The notes under the pieces were generated by a model, which searched no databases, was not told the DNA's origin, and saw only the letters and a list, made by a program, of their open reading frames with translations. Source: Tistrella bauzanensis (lineage in GTDB: Bacteria; Pseudomonadota; Alphaproteobacteria; Tistrellales; Tistrellaceae). From it: DNA of 64,000 bases. The translations under genes were made by a program, and so were the position numbers. Of this stretch, positions 24,680 through 34,357 are shown piece by piece. The DNA lies in NCBI RefSeq assembly GCF_014636235.1, contig NZ_BMDZ01000019.1, forward strand, positions 1 through 64,000. Reading direction: 5' to 3'. How positions within the stretch are numbered: the stretch's first letter is position 1; each line of letters begins with the position of its first letter.

Positions 24680-25516
24680 ATGACCGATGATGCCGCATTC
24701 CTCCGCAACCGCCGCCAGATCGATGCCCTGATCGCGGTAATGGCGCGGCTGCGCGATCCGAACACCGGATGCCCATGGGATCTGGCGCAGGATTTCTCGA
24801 CCATCGCGCCCTATACCATCGAAGAGGCATACGAGGTCGCCGACGCCATCGACCGGGGCGCCATGGCCGATCTCGCCGACGAACTTGGCGACCTGCTGCT
24901 TCAGGTGGTGTTCCACGCGCGCATGGCCGAAGAGGCCGGCGCTTTTGCATTCCCCGACGTGGTCGAGGCGATCGTCACCAAGATGATCCGCCGGCATCCG
25001 CATGTGTTTGCCGATGATGCCGCGCCGGATGCAGCCGGCATTCCGCAGGTGAAGCGGCGCTGGGAAGATATCAAGGCCGAAGAACGCGCCGCCAAGGGCG
25101 TCGCCACAGAGCCGGCCAGCCTGATGGACGATGTCGGCCGCGCCCTGCCCGCCTTGATGCGAGCCACCAAACTCGGCAAGCGTGCCGGCCGGATCGGCTT
25201 CGACTGGCCCGATGCCGGCGGCATTCTCGACAAGGTCGAGGAAGAGGCCGCGGAACTGCGCGAAGCGATGGCTGCCGGCCCGACCGATGCGATGCGCGAA
25301 GAGGTCGGCGACCTGCTGTTCACCGTCGCCCAGCTCGCCCGCAAGCTCGACATGGATGCCGAAGATGCGCTCCGACTGGCCAATGCCAAGTTCGAGCGTC
25401 GATTCCGGTCTGTCGAGCAACAGCTTGATCCGCAAGAACGATCCGCCCCAGTCGATGCCGATCGGCTGGAGGCTTTGTGGCAGATGGCAAAGGCTCGCAC
25501 CAATGCCGCCACCTGA
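24680..25516 (+). CDS. mazG: Nucleoside triphosphate pyrophosphohydrolase MazG
   Basis: A 278-residue protein with two MazG helical domains. The first has LRDPNTGCPWDLAQDFSTIAP and EEAYEVADAI ... LADELGDLLLQVVFHA; the second has KVEEEAAELREAM ... EEVGDLLFTVAQLARKL. The paired EExxE and ExxD motifs bind magnesium. It hydrolyses non-canonical or all NTPs to NMP and pyrophosphate. mazG often follows hflX in alphaproteobacteria; here it is on the opposite side of groESL and in the opposite orientation, so the usual block is rearranged. Confidence 0.94.
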   Translation: MTDDAAFLRNRRQIDALIAVMARLRDPNTGCPWDLAQDFSTIAPYTIEEAYEVADAIDRGAMADLADELGDLLLQVVFHARMAEEAGAFAFPDVVEAIVTKMIRRHPHVFADDAAPDAAGIPQVKRRWEDIKAEERAAKGVATEPASLMDDVGRALPALMRATKLGKRAGRIGFDWPDAGGILDKVEEEAAELREAMAAGPTDAMREEVGDLLFTVAQLARKLDMDAEDALRLANAKFERRFRSVEQQLDPQERSAPVDADRLEALWQMAKARTNAAT

Positions 25517-25564
25517 CCACCCGACCATCACCCACCCGACCAGATCCCCCAGGGAGATTTCTTG

Positions 25565-26320
25565 ATGACCGACCGTCTGACCGTACTGATCACCGGCGCC
25601 ACTGCCGGCTTCGGTGCCGCCCTCGCCCGCGCCTATGCGGCATCGGGCGATCGCCTCGTCCTGATCGGGCGGCGGACCGAGCGGCTTGAGGCGCTGAAGG
25701 CCGAGCTTGGCGGCGAGGTTCACGTCGTCACCCTCGACGTCCGCGACCGTGCGGCGGTGGAAACCGCAATCGCCGCCCTGCCCGCACCGTTCGATGCCGT
25801 CGACGTCCTGATCAACAATGCCGGTCTCGCCCGCGGCCTCAACCCGGCCCAGTCGGCGGATCTGGACGACTGGGACACCATGATCGACACCAACATCAAG
25901 GGCGTCACCTACATGGCCCGCGCGGTGCTGCTGGGCATGGTGGCGCGCGATCGCGGCCACATCATCAATCTGGGCTCGGTCGCCGGCACCTATCCCTATC
26001 CGGGCGGCAATGTCTATGGCGGCACCAAGGCCTTCGTGCATCAGTTCTCGCTTAACCTGCGCGCCGACCTTCTGGGCTCCAACGTCCGCGTCACCTGCAT
26101 CGAGCCGGGCATGGCGGAAACCGAATTCAGTCTGGTGCGGTTTTCGGGCGACGACAGCCGTGCCTCGAAGGTCTATGAGGGCATGACCCCGATGAGCGCC
26201 GACGACATTGCCGGCGTCATCCATTGGGTGACCAAGATGCCGCGGCATGTGAATGTCAACACGCTGGAACTGATGCCGGTGATGCAGGCGTTCAACAATT
26301 TCGCGATCAAGCGCGGCTGA
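25565..26320 (+). CDS. Short-chain dehydrogenase/reductase (YdfG-like)
   Basis: A 251-residue classical SDR with TGATAGFGAALARAY (NADP-binding Gly motif), LINNAGLARGL (NNAG), INLGSVAGTYPYPGGNVYGGTK (catalytic Ser and YxxxK) and the EPGMAETEFSLVRF loop typical of E. coli YdfG, an NADP-dependent 3-hydroxy acid/serine dehydrogenase. The substrate is inferred by similarity only. The ATG at 25565 is used, with AGGGAG eight bases upstream. It lies 48 bp after mazG and ends at a good terminator. Confidence 0.88.
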   Translation: MTDRLTVLITGATAGFGAALARAYAASGDRLVLIGRRTERLEALKAELGGEVHVVTLDVRDRAAVETAIAALPAPFDAVDVLINNAGLARGLNPAQSADLDDWDTMIDTNIKGVTYMARAVLLGMVARDRGHIINLGSVAGTYPYPGGNVYGGTKAFVHQFSLNLRADLLGSNVRVTCIEPGMAETEFSLVRFSGDDSRASKVYEGMTPMSADDIAGVIHWVTKMPRHVNVNTLELMPVMQAFNNFAIKRG

Positions 26321-26349
26321 CGCATCAGGCAACGATCATCTGAAGAGAC

Positions 26350-26382
26350 GTCCGCCCGGCATGTGCCGGGCGGACATTTTTC
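26350..26382 (+). terminator. Terminator of the mazG-SDR operon
   Basis: GTCCGCCCGGC, loop ATGT, GCCGGGCGGAC, then A and five T: a perfect 11-bp stem 29 bases after the SDR stop. Confidence 0.88.
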
Positions 26383-26438
26383 GTGGGCATGCGGCGGAGC
26401 GACGAACCGTTGGCATGGCAGATGGTCGCTCGCACCTG

Positions 26439-26478
26439 AAAAAGAAAAGGCTGCGGCCCCGTTTCCGGGACCGCAGCC
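26439..26478 (-). terminator. Terminator of groESL
   Basis: On the minus strand GGCTGCGGTCCCG, loop GAAA, CGGGGCCGCAGCC (one G-T pair), then TTTTCTTTTT. It lies about 60 bases after the groEL stop and faces the SDR terminator across the convergent gap. Confidence 0.88.
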
Positions 26479-26539
26479 TGATCTTGTATCCTGCCCGGAA
26501 CCAGAAGGCTCCGGCCAGGGTGGACCGGGTTTGGCTGGA

Positions 26540-28280
<1,741 letters not shown>

Positions 28281-28302
28281 GAGATGCGGCCGTTGAGAGG
28301 GA

Positions 28303-28593
28303 TCAGCCCTCGATCACGCCGAAAATGTCCTGCTCCTTCAGGATCAGAACGTCCTGGCCATCGACCTTCACCTCGGTGCCCGACCACTTGCCGTAAAGCA
28401 CGCGATCGCCGACCTTCACGTCGAGCGCCACCAGCTTGCCGTCGTCGCCGCGGGTGCCATTGCCCACCGCAACAACTTCGCCCTGCTGCGGCTTCTCCTT
28501 GGCGGTGTCGGGGATAATGATGCCGCCGGCCGTCTTCTGCTCCTGCTCGATCGGGCGCACAACGACGCGATCATGCAGCGGACGAATCGCCAT
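28303..28593 (-). CDS. groES: Co-chaperonin GroES
   Basis: A 96-residue GroES with [20 protein letters not shown], the mobile loop [37 protein letters not shown] and [12 protein letters not shown]. It caps GroEL. The start at 28593 matches the family; a CIRCE operator lies 84 bases upstream of it, so expression is expected to respond to HrcA. Confidence 0.98.
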   Translation of the reverse strand: MAIRPLHDRVVVRPIEQEQKTAGGIIIPDTAKEKPQQGEVVAVGNGTRGDDGKLVALDVKVGDRVLYGKWSGTEVKVDGQDVLILKEQDIFGVIEG

Positions 28594-28676
28594 GGGTAAT
28601 CTCTCCAGTCTGAGCGGTTCTCTGAGGATGTGCCGGCCCGCGGGGATGCGGTTATCGCCAGCATCACGCGGGCTGT

Positions 28677-28703
28677 TTAGCACTCCTCAGGTAAGAGTGC
28701 TAG
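28677..28703 (-). promoter_or_regulatory. CIRCE element (HrcA operator) of groESL
   Basis: TTAGCACTC, nine bases, GAGTGCTAG: the CIRCE inverted repeat (consensus TTAGCACTC-N9-GAGTGCTAA) with one mismatch. On the minus strand a -35-like TTGAAC (28715-28710) lies just upstream, placing the operator in the promoter/leader region of groES. Confidence 0.95.
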
Positions 28704-28718
28704 CAATTCGTTCAAGGA

Positions 28719-28759
28719 CGGCCGGCCGAAAAAAATCACCGGCCGGCCGAAAAAAATCA
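28719..28759. repeat. Tandem repeat at the hflX stop codon
   Basis: Two copies, 21 bases apart, of CGGCCGGCCG followed by seven A and TCA (28719-28738 and 28740-28759). The second TCA is the complement of the hflX stop codon. Each CGGCCGGCCG is its own reverse complement, so the two copies can also form a 10-bp stem. No T run follows the stem on the hflX side, so it is not a standard terminator. Confidence 0.8.
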
Positions 28760-30151
28760 TGTGTCGGAATCCGGCGCGGAAAGATGGGGCCAGCGGGCCT
28801 GAAAGCGGGAGATGTCCTGGGGTTTCAGGCGGACCGAGACATGGGCTGCCGCCTCGTCATCCGCGCGTGCCGCCACTTCGCCATGGGCATAGAGCCAGGC
28901 CAGCGCCTGGCCATCGCTGTGCGGCACGTCGAAATCGGCCAGTTCGTCGCCGACCGCGAGCCTTGCATCGATGGCGCGCAGCAGCCCGTCGAGCCCCTCG
29001 CCGGTCATCGACGATCCTGCGACCGCGTCGTCGGCACGCGCCGCTTCGTTCAGAACCTGATCGCGTGCATCGCCATCGAGCAGGTCCAGCTTGTTGCGGA
29101 ATTCCAGAACGTCATGCGGCAGGCGATGTCCCAGGCCCAGCTCGCCCAGCACCTGAAGCACGTCGCGGCGCTGGGCCGCGGTATCGGGGTCGGCGATGTC
29201 GCGGACATGGATGATCAGCGCCGCTTCCTTCACCTCTTCCAGCGTCGCGCGGAAGGCGGCGATCAGGCCGGTCGGCAATTCGGATACGAAGCCCACCGTG
29301 TCGGACAGGATGATCCTGCGGCCTGAGGGCAGTTCCAGGGCCCGCATGGTCGGATCCAGGGTCGCGAACAGCATATCCTTGGCGACCACCGCCGCACCGG
29401 TCACCCGGTTGAACAGGGTCGACTTGCCGGCATTGGTATAACCGACCAGCGCCACCACCGGATAGGGCACCTCACGGCGGTTCTTTCGGTGCAGTTCACG
29501 GGTACGGACCACCTCGATCAGTTGCAGCTTCAGCTTCGCGACCTTGTCGTCGATGATCCGGCGGTCGGTCTCGATCTGGCTTTCACCGGGGCCGGCCAGG
29601 AAGCCGCGGCCACCGCGCTGGCGTTCAAGATGGGTCCAGCTGCGCACCAGACGGCTGCGCTGATATCCGAGCCGCGCCAGCTCCACCTGAAGCCGGCCTT
29701 CCCGGGTCCGTGCCCGATCGGCGAAGATTTCCAGGATCAGCCAGATCCGGTCGATGACCTTGACGTTCCAGGCCTTTTCAAGATTGCGCTGCTGGATCGG
29801 TGTCAGCGGCCGGTTGATCACCACCAGATCGACCGGGGCGGCCTCAAGCTGTGCCTTGATCTCGTCGACCTTACCGGAGCCGAACAAGGTGGCCGGGCGC
29901 GCCCGCGCCACCGACACCACGACGCCCTCGGCGACCTCAAGCCCAAGGGCCGTGGTCAGGGCCATGCCCTCGTCCAGTCGCGCACGCATGCCGCGGATCG
30001 CGTCGGGATCGTCATCCACCAGAGCGGCAGCCGGCGCCGGGCCACGGCTGCGGCGTTGTTGCTTGATGTCCGGTTGGAGCACCAGTGCCCGGGCCGGTCC
30101 ATCGCCCATACCGTCGTCACCGGTTCTCAATTTGATCTGATCGTCGGACAA
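28757..30151 (-). CDS. hflX: Ribosome-associated GTPase HflX
   Basis: A 464-residue protein. The N-terminal HflX domain has ARPATLFGSGKVDEIK, VINRPLTPIQQRNLEKAWNV and GRLQVELARLGYQRSRLVRSW; the RGGRGFLAGPGESQIETDRR region follows. The GTPase domain has G1 VGYTNAGKST, G3 DTVGFV and G4 NKLDLL. HflX splits stalled ribosomes after heat stress. The start is TTG at 30151, supported by AGGAG about six bases upstream. It sits downstream of hfq, the usual order. An extra acidic C-terminal region of about 60 residues is typical of alphaproteobacterial members. Confidence 0.95.
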   Translation of the reverse strand: MSDDQIKLRTGDDGMGDGPARALVLQPDIKQQRRSRGPAPAAALVDDDPDAIRGMRARLDEGMALTTALGLEVAEGVVVSVARARPATLFGSGKVDEIKAQLEAAPVDLVVINRPLTPIQQRNLEKAWNVKVIDRIWLILEIFADRARTREGRLQVELARLGYQRSRLVRSWTHLERQRGGRGFLAGPGESQIETDRRIIDDKVAKLKLQLIEVVRTRELHRKNRREVPYPVVALVGYTNAGKSTLFNRVTGAAVVAKDMLFATLDPTMRALELPSGRRIILSDTVGFVSELPTGLIAAFRATLEEVKEAALIIHVRDIADPDTAAQRRDVLQVLGELGLGHRLPHDVLEFRNKLDLLDGDARDQVLNEAARADDAVAGSSMTGEGLDGLLRAIDARLAVGDELADFDVPHSDGQALAWLYAHGEVAARADDEAAAHVSVRLKPQDISRFQARWPHLSAPDSDT

Positions 30152-30209
30152 GCCGCTCCTTCATGCGCCATGCGCAAGGCGTGATCGCGACAGAACGTCG
30201 CTCAAGGTT

Positions 30210-30236
30210 GATGTCATCAGACGTCGATGTCATCAG
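30210..30236. repeat. Two direct copies of GATGTCATCAG upstream of hflX
   Basis: GATGTCATCAG occurs at 30210-30220 and again at 30226-30236, a 16-base period with ACGTC between. It lies in the hfq-hflX spacer, 59 bases upstream of the hflX start. It could be a protein-binding repeat or a chance duplication. Confidence 0.5.
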
Positions 30237-30341
30237 GAAAGGCCGCCAGCGATACCGCGGCGGCCCCAGTCTGTTAGATATTGGTCGACCAGCCGGAGGG
30301 CGCCACCGCCGCCAGCAACGGTGGCGCTGTCTGCGGCCGGG

Positions 30342-30611
30342 TCAGTGGTCCCCGTGCTCCTTGTCACGTTCGCCCTGGGCCTGGGGGTCGAACAACTGCA
30401 CCGGTACAGTCGGCATCACGGTCGAGATCGCATGCTTATAGACGAGCTGACTGTGCCCGTCCCTCCGCAAAAGCACGGAGAAGTTGTCGAACCAGGTCAC
30501 AACACCCTGAAGCTTGACACCATTGACCAGGAAGACGGTCACGGGAGTCTTGTTCTTCCGGATGTAATTCAGAAACACATCCTGGAGATTCTGGTTCTTC
30601 TCAGACGCCAT
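30342..30611 (-). CDS. hfq: RNA chaperone Hfq
   Basis: An 89-residue Sm-like protein: [20 protein letters not shown] and [19 protein letters not shown] (Sm1), then [10 protein letters not shown] (Sm2), with the distal/proximal RNA-binding residues in place. It forms a hexamer that pairs small RNAs with mRNAs. The start at 30611 has AAGGGG about eight bases upstream. In nitrogen-regulating alphaproteobacteria hfq lies, as here, downstream of ntrYX and trkA. Confidence 0.97.
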   Translation of the reverse strand: MASEKNQNLQDVFLNYIRKNKTPVTVFLVNGVKLQGVVTWFDNFSVLLRRDGHSQLVYKHAISTVMPTVPVQLFDPQAQGERDKEHGDH

Positions 30612-30782
30612 GGAGGCACCCCTTCTTGTTATCATGCGGCGAGTTTGATCTATCTCCCGGCCGCCGCGGCCGCTTTCTGGGCCTTAGCCGGGATCTTTGT
30701 CGAGCCGGTGCCGGACGTCCCCCGTCCAGTTACCGCGTGCCATCACACGCCGGCCCGGGCCTTGCCATATCGGACCGACCGA

Positions 30783-31481
30783 TCAGGTAAGACCCATCGC
30801 CGAAGTTACAAGGTCATGCAGGTGGCGGCAATCGACAACCCTGATCGATGCGCGGGCAAGCGCCCCGTCATCGAGGCTCGCGCCATCATGGACCAGCAGA
30901 ATGCCGGTGCAGCCGGCGGCCGTGGCACAGTCCATATCCACCAGCGCATCGCCCACGAACCACACATCCGGCCCGGCCGCGACCGCCATCGGCGCCAGGG
31001 CCATGGCAACCGGTGCCGCATCGGGCTTGTCCCGCGCGGCATCGCCCGCCCCCACCAGTGCCGTGAAGCGGCTGGTCCAGCCCAGATGCCCGGCTTCCGC
31101 ACGCAGGAATGGCCCCTGCTTGTTGCTGACCACGCCGACCGGCACCCCGGCCCGTGCCAGCAGGTCCAGCAGATCGGCGGCACCGTCCATGGCGGTCAGC
31201 AGATCCAGATGGCGCGCGGCATAGGCCGATTTGAAATACAAGGCCGCTTCCTGCCAGCGATCGCCGAACAGATCGGGAAAGGTGTCGCGCATCGACCGTC
31301 GGATGCGCAGCCGGCCCTCTTCCGGCGTCAGCACCGGTGGCTGACCAAAGGCGATCATCACGTCGTTATAGGCCGCCAGAATCGCGCCCCAGGCGTCGAC
31401 CAGGGTGTGATCCCAGTCGAACAGCACGGCAGCCGGCAGCGGCAGCCGGGCGAAGGCCGTGGCGTCGTCGATCGCGGTCAT
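30783..31481 (-). CDS. HAD-superfamily phosphatase (Gph-like)
   Basis: A 232-residue HAD hydrolase with nucleophile/acid D22 and D24 in VLFDWDHTLVDAW, motif II VVSNKQG, and motif III/IV KPDAAP ... WFVGDALVDMDCA. The helical cap lies between residues 30 and 105, as in phosphoglycolate phosphatases. The substrate cannot be assigned. It is encoded between trkA and hfq in the same direction, a position often taken by unrelated small enzymes in relatives. Confidence 0.85.
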   Translation of the reverse strand: MTAIDDATAFARLPLPAAVLFDWDHTLVDAWGAILAAYNDVMIAFGQPPVLTPEEGRLRIRRSMRDTFPDLFGDRWQEAALYFKSAYAARHLDLLTAMDGAADLLDLLARAGVPVGVVSNKQGPFLRAEAGHLGWTSRFTALVGAGDAARDKPDAAPVAMALAPMAVAAGPDVWFVGDALVDMDCATAAGCTGILLVHDGASLDDGALARASIRVVDCRHLHDLVTSAMGLT

Positions 31482-31544
31482 GCGCGATGCTCCTGATGTC
31501 GGTTCATGGCATTGGGGGCCTGGGTCCGGGCGGCCCGGCCGGGC

Positions 31545-32921
31545 TCAGAAGAATTCCAACCGCACCGAGAACAGCTTCTCCACCTTGCGGATGCTGTCGG
31601 CCAGGGCGAACAGCACGATGCGGTCGCGCACCTTGATGATGGTGTCGCCATCCGGCGCCATCACCTTGCCGTCGCGAACCACGGCACCGATGATCACGCC
31701 CGGGGGCAGCGCGGTGTCGCGCAGCGGCCGGCCGACCAGCGGCGAGGTCTCCAGCGCATCCGCCTCAATGATCTCGCCGCCGCCATCATGCAGGCTGTAG
31801 ACCGCATGAATGCGGCCGCGCCGGACATGCTGCAGGATGCGTGAGACGGTCACGGCCCGCGGGTTGATCACCACATCCACACCCAGAGAACTGATCAGCG
31901 GCGGATAGGTCGGGTTGTTGACCAGCGCCATCGCCCGTTTGCAGCCCAGCCGCTTGGCCAGCAGCGCCGACAGGATGTTGGACTCATCGTCATTGGTGAC
32001 GGTGACGATGGTTTCGGCATGGCTGATATTGGCGTCACCCAACAGGTCGGGATCCAGCCCGCTGCCCGACAGCACCAGCGAATGGCTCAGCCGGTCGGCA
32101 ATGCGCTCGGCGCGGTGGCGATCGGCTTCGATCAGCTTGATGTTCAGCCGTGGTTGCAGCTTTTCCAACTGCACGGTCAGGAACAGGCCGATATTGCCGC
32201 CACCGACCACGACGATCCGCCGGGCCTCGCGCTCCTCGAAGCCGAAGATCGCCATCGCCCGCGGCACGTGCTCGCGGTCGGCGACGAAATAGATCTGGTC
32301 GCCGGGCAGGATCTGGTCACGCGGGGTCGGCACCATCATCCGGTCGCCGCGGATGATGGCGACGATACGCAAGGTCAGGTCGGGAAACAGCTCGGTCAAC
32401 TGCGCCAGCGGCGTGTTGACCACCGGACAGGCCGCATCGGCCTTCAGGCTGACCAGATAGACCCGGTCGCCGGCAAATGGGATGACGTCGGTGGCACCCG
32501 GCACCTTCAGCCGCCGGCCGATGGCGCGCGCGACCTCCAGCTCCGGCGAGATGATCACGTCGATCGGCAGGTTCTCGCGGCTGAACAGGTCGGCCCACAT
32601 CGGCTGCAGATAGCCCTGATGACGCACGCGCGCGATCTTGGTCGGCACGTTGAACAGGGCATGGGCCACCTGACAGGCGACCATGTTCACCTCGTCCGAC
32701 GCGGTCACCGCGATCAGCATGTCGGCATCGGCGGCGCCGGCCTGTTCCAGCACGTCCGGATGCGAGGCATAGCCGATCAGCCCCTTGATATCCAGGCTCT
32801 CCGACAGCTTCCGGATCAGATCTTCCGACTGGTCGATGACCGTGATGTCATTGTCTTCACGGGCGAGCGACCGGGCGATGTTATAGCCCACCTGGCCGGC
32901 ACCGCAGATGATGACCTTCAT
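31545..32921 (-). CDS. trkA: Trk potassium uptake regulatory protein TrkA
   Basis: A 458-residue peripheral protein with two RCK repeats, each with a Rossmann NAD-binding motif (KVIICGAGQVGYNIARSLA at the N terminus; RRIVVVGGGNIGLFLTVQLE near 230) and a TrkA-C domain (VYLVSLKADAACPVVNTPL; ALETSPLVGRPLRDTALPPG). It gates TrkH/TrkG potassium channels; no trkH is in the window. It follows ntrX by 46 bp, the standard alphaproteobacterial order. Confidence 0.96.
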   Translation of the reverse strand: MKVIICGAGQVGYNIARSLAREDNDITVIDQSEDLIRKLSESLDIKGLIGYASHPDVLEQAGAADADMLIAVTASDEVNMVACQVAHALFNVPTKIARVRHQGYLQPMWADLFSRENLPIDVIISPELEVARAIGRRLKVPGATDVIPFAGDRVYLVSLKADAACPVVNTPLAQLTELFPDLTLRIVAIIRGDRMMVPTPRDQILPGDQIYFVADREHVPRAMAIFGFEEREARRIVVVGGGNIGLFLTVQLEKLQPRLNIKLIEADRHRAERIADRLSHSLVLSGSGLDPDLLGDANISHAETIVTVTNDDESNILSALLAKRLGCKRAMALVNNPTYPPLISSLGVDVVINPRAVTVSRILQHVRRGRIHAVYSLHDGGGEIIEADALETSPLVGRPLRDTALPPGVIIGAVVRDGKVMAPDGDTIIKVRDRIVLFALADSIRKVEKLFSVRLEFF

Positions 32922-32967
32922 GTACGCCTGCCTTCCGGGGGCCGCACCCTGTGATCAGGACAGGGAT

Positions 32968-34353
32968 TTACGACGAGGTGTTGATGCCGAGGCTCTTGAG
33001 CTTGCGGTGCAGGGCCGAACGTTCCATGCCGACGAAGCTTGCCGTGCGCGACACATTGCCGTTGAACCGCGCCACCTGTGCCTTCAGATAGTTGCGCTCG
33101 AACACCTCGCGCGCATCGCGCAGCGGCAGGCCCATGATCTCGCCATCTTCCGACGGATTGACCAGGGCCGGCGCCCCTGCCCCCAGTTCCGGCGGCAGCA
33201 TTTCGGCCCGGATCTCGGCCTGGACGTCGCCCGGTGCCATGATCAGCAGCCATTCGATGACATTGCGCAACTGCCTGACATTGCCCGGCCACTCGCCGGC
33301 CTGAAGCACGGCCAGCGCATCGGCGCCCAGACTGCGCGCCGGCAGACCCGACAGCCCGGCCGCCCGCACCATGAAATGGCGCGCCAGATCCGGGATGTCG
33401 TCGCGGCGTTCCTTCAGGCTGGGCACGCGCAACGGCACCACGTTCAGGCGATAGAACAGATCCTCGCGGAACCGTCCGGCCTGGATCTCGGTGCCGAGGT
33501 CGCGGTTGGTCGCCGCCACCACACGCACATCCACCTCGATCGGCCGTTCGCCGCCAAGACGGGTGAAACGCTGTTCGTGCAGCGCCCGCACCACCTTGCC
33601 CTGGGTTTCGAGCGGCAGGTCCGACACTTCGTCCAGGAACAACGTGCCCGAATGGGCCTGTTCGAACAGGCCCAGCTTGCGTGGCGTCTCTGGGCCCAGC
33701 GCGCCGGGTTCGGCGCCGAACAGCTCGGCCTCGACCCGGTCGGGGGTCATGATCGCGCAGTTCAGCACCACGAACGGCGCCTCTGCGCGCTTCGACTGCA
33801 TGTGTACGCGCCGCGCCGCCACTTCCTTGCCGGCACCGGCGGGGCCGGTGACCAGCACGCGGCTGTTCGTCGGCGCCACCCGCTCGATCGTGTGGCGCAG
33901 CTGCCTGATCGCCGCCGATCCGCCGATCAGTTCGGCATCGATACCGGCGCGCTTCTTCAGGTCGGCGATCTCGCGGCGCAGCTTCGCCTGTTCGATCGCA
34001 TTGCGGACCACCAGCAGCAGCCGGTCCGATTTGAACGGCTTCTCGATGAAATCATAGGCACCGTCGCGGATCGCCGTCACCGCGGTCTCGATGGTGCCGT
34101 GGCCGCTGAACATCACCACCGGCAGGCCGGGATGCTCGCGCACGATCTCGGCCAGAATCTCCATGCCGTCGAGCCGGCTGCCGTCGAGCCAGATGTCGAG
34201 CAGCACCATATCGGGGAGACGGGCGGCAACTTCCCCCAGCGCCTCGTCGCTGTTGCGCGCGGTGCGGGCGGTATAGCCCTCATCACGGAGCAGTTCGGCG
34301 ACGAGGTGCCGGATGTCGTCCTCGTCATCGACGATCAGAATGTCCGATGGCAT
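32968..34353 (-). CDS. ntrX: Nitrogen response regulator NtrX
   Basis: A 461-residue response regulator: receiver with DDEDD and phosphoacceptor D53 (LLDIWLDGS); AAA+ domain with GPAGAGKEVAARRVH and GTLFLDEVSDLPLETQGKVV; C-terminal Fis-type HTH (VSRTASFVGMERSALHRKL). The segment where sigma-54 activators have GAFTGA reads GALGPETPRK, so it probably does not act through sigma-54, as reported for several NtrX proteins. It is the partner of NtrY. The start at 34353 is chosen because further upstream the frame overlaps ntrY. Confidence 0.95.
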   Translation of the reverse strand: MPSDILIVDDEDDIRHLVAELLRDEGYTARTARNSDEALGEVAARLPDMVLLDIWLDGSRLDGMEILAEIVREHPGLPVVMFSGHGTIETAVTAIRDGAYDFIEKPFKSDRLLLVVRNAIEQAKLRREIADLKKRAGIDAELIGGSAAIRQLRHTIERVAPTNSRVLVTGPAGAGKEVAARRVHMQSKRAEAPFVVLNCAIMTPDRVEAELFGAEPGALGPETPRKLGLFEQAHSGTLFLDEVSDLPLETQGKVVRALHEQRFTRLGGERPIEVDVRVVAATNRDLGTEIQAGRFREDLFYRLNVVPLRVPSLKERRDDIPDLARHFMVRAAGLSGLPARSLGADALAVLQAGEWPGNVRQLRNVIEWLLIMAPGDVQAEIRAEMLPPELGAGAPALVNPSEDGEIMGLPLRDAREVFERNYLKAQVARFNGNVSRTASFVGMERSALHRKLKSLGINTSS

Positions 34354-34357
34354 CGCG

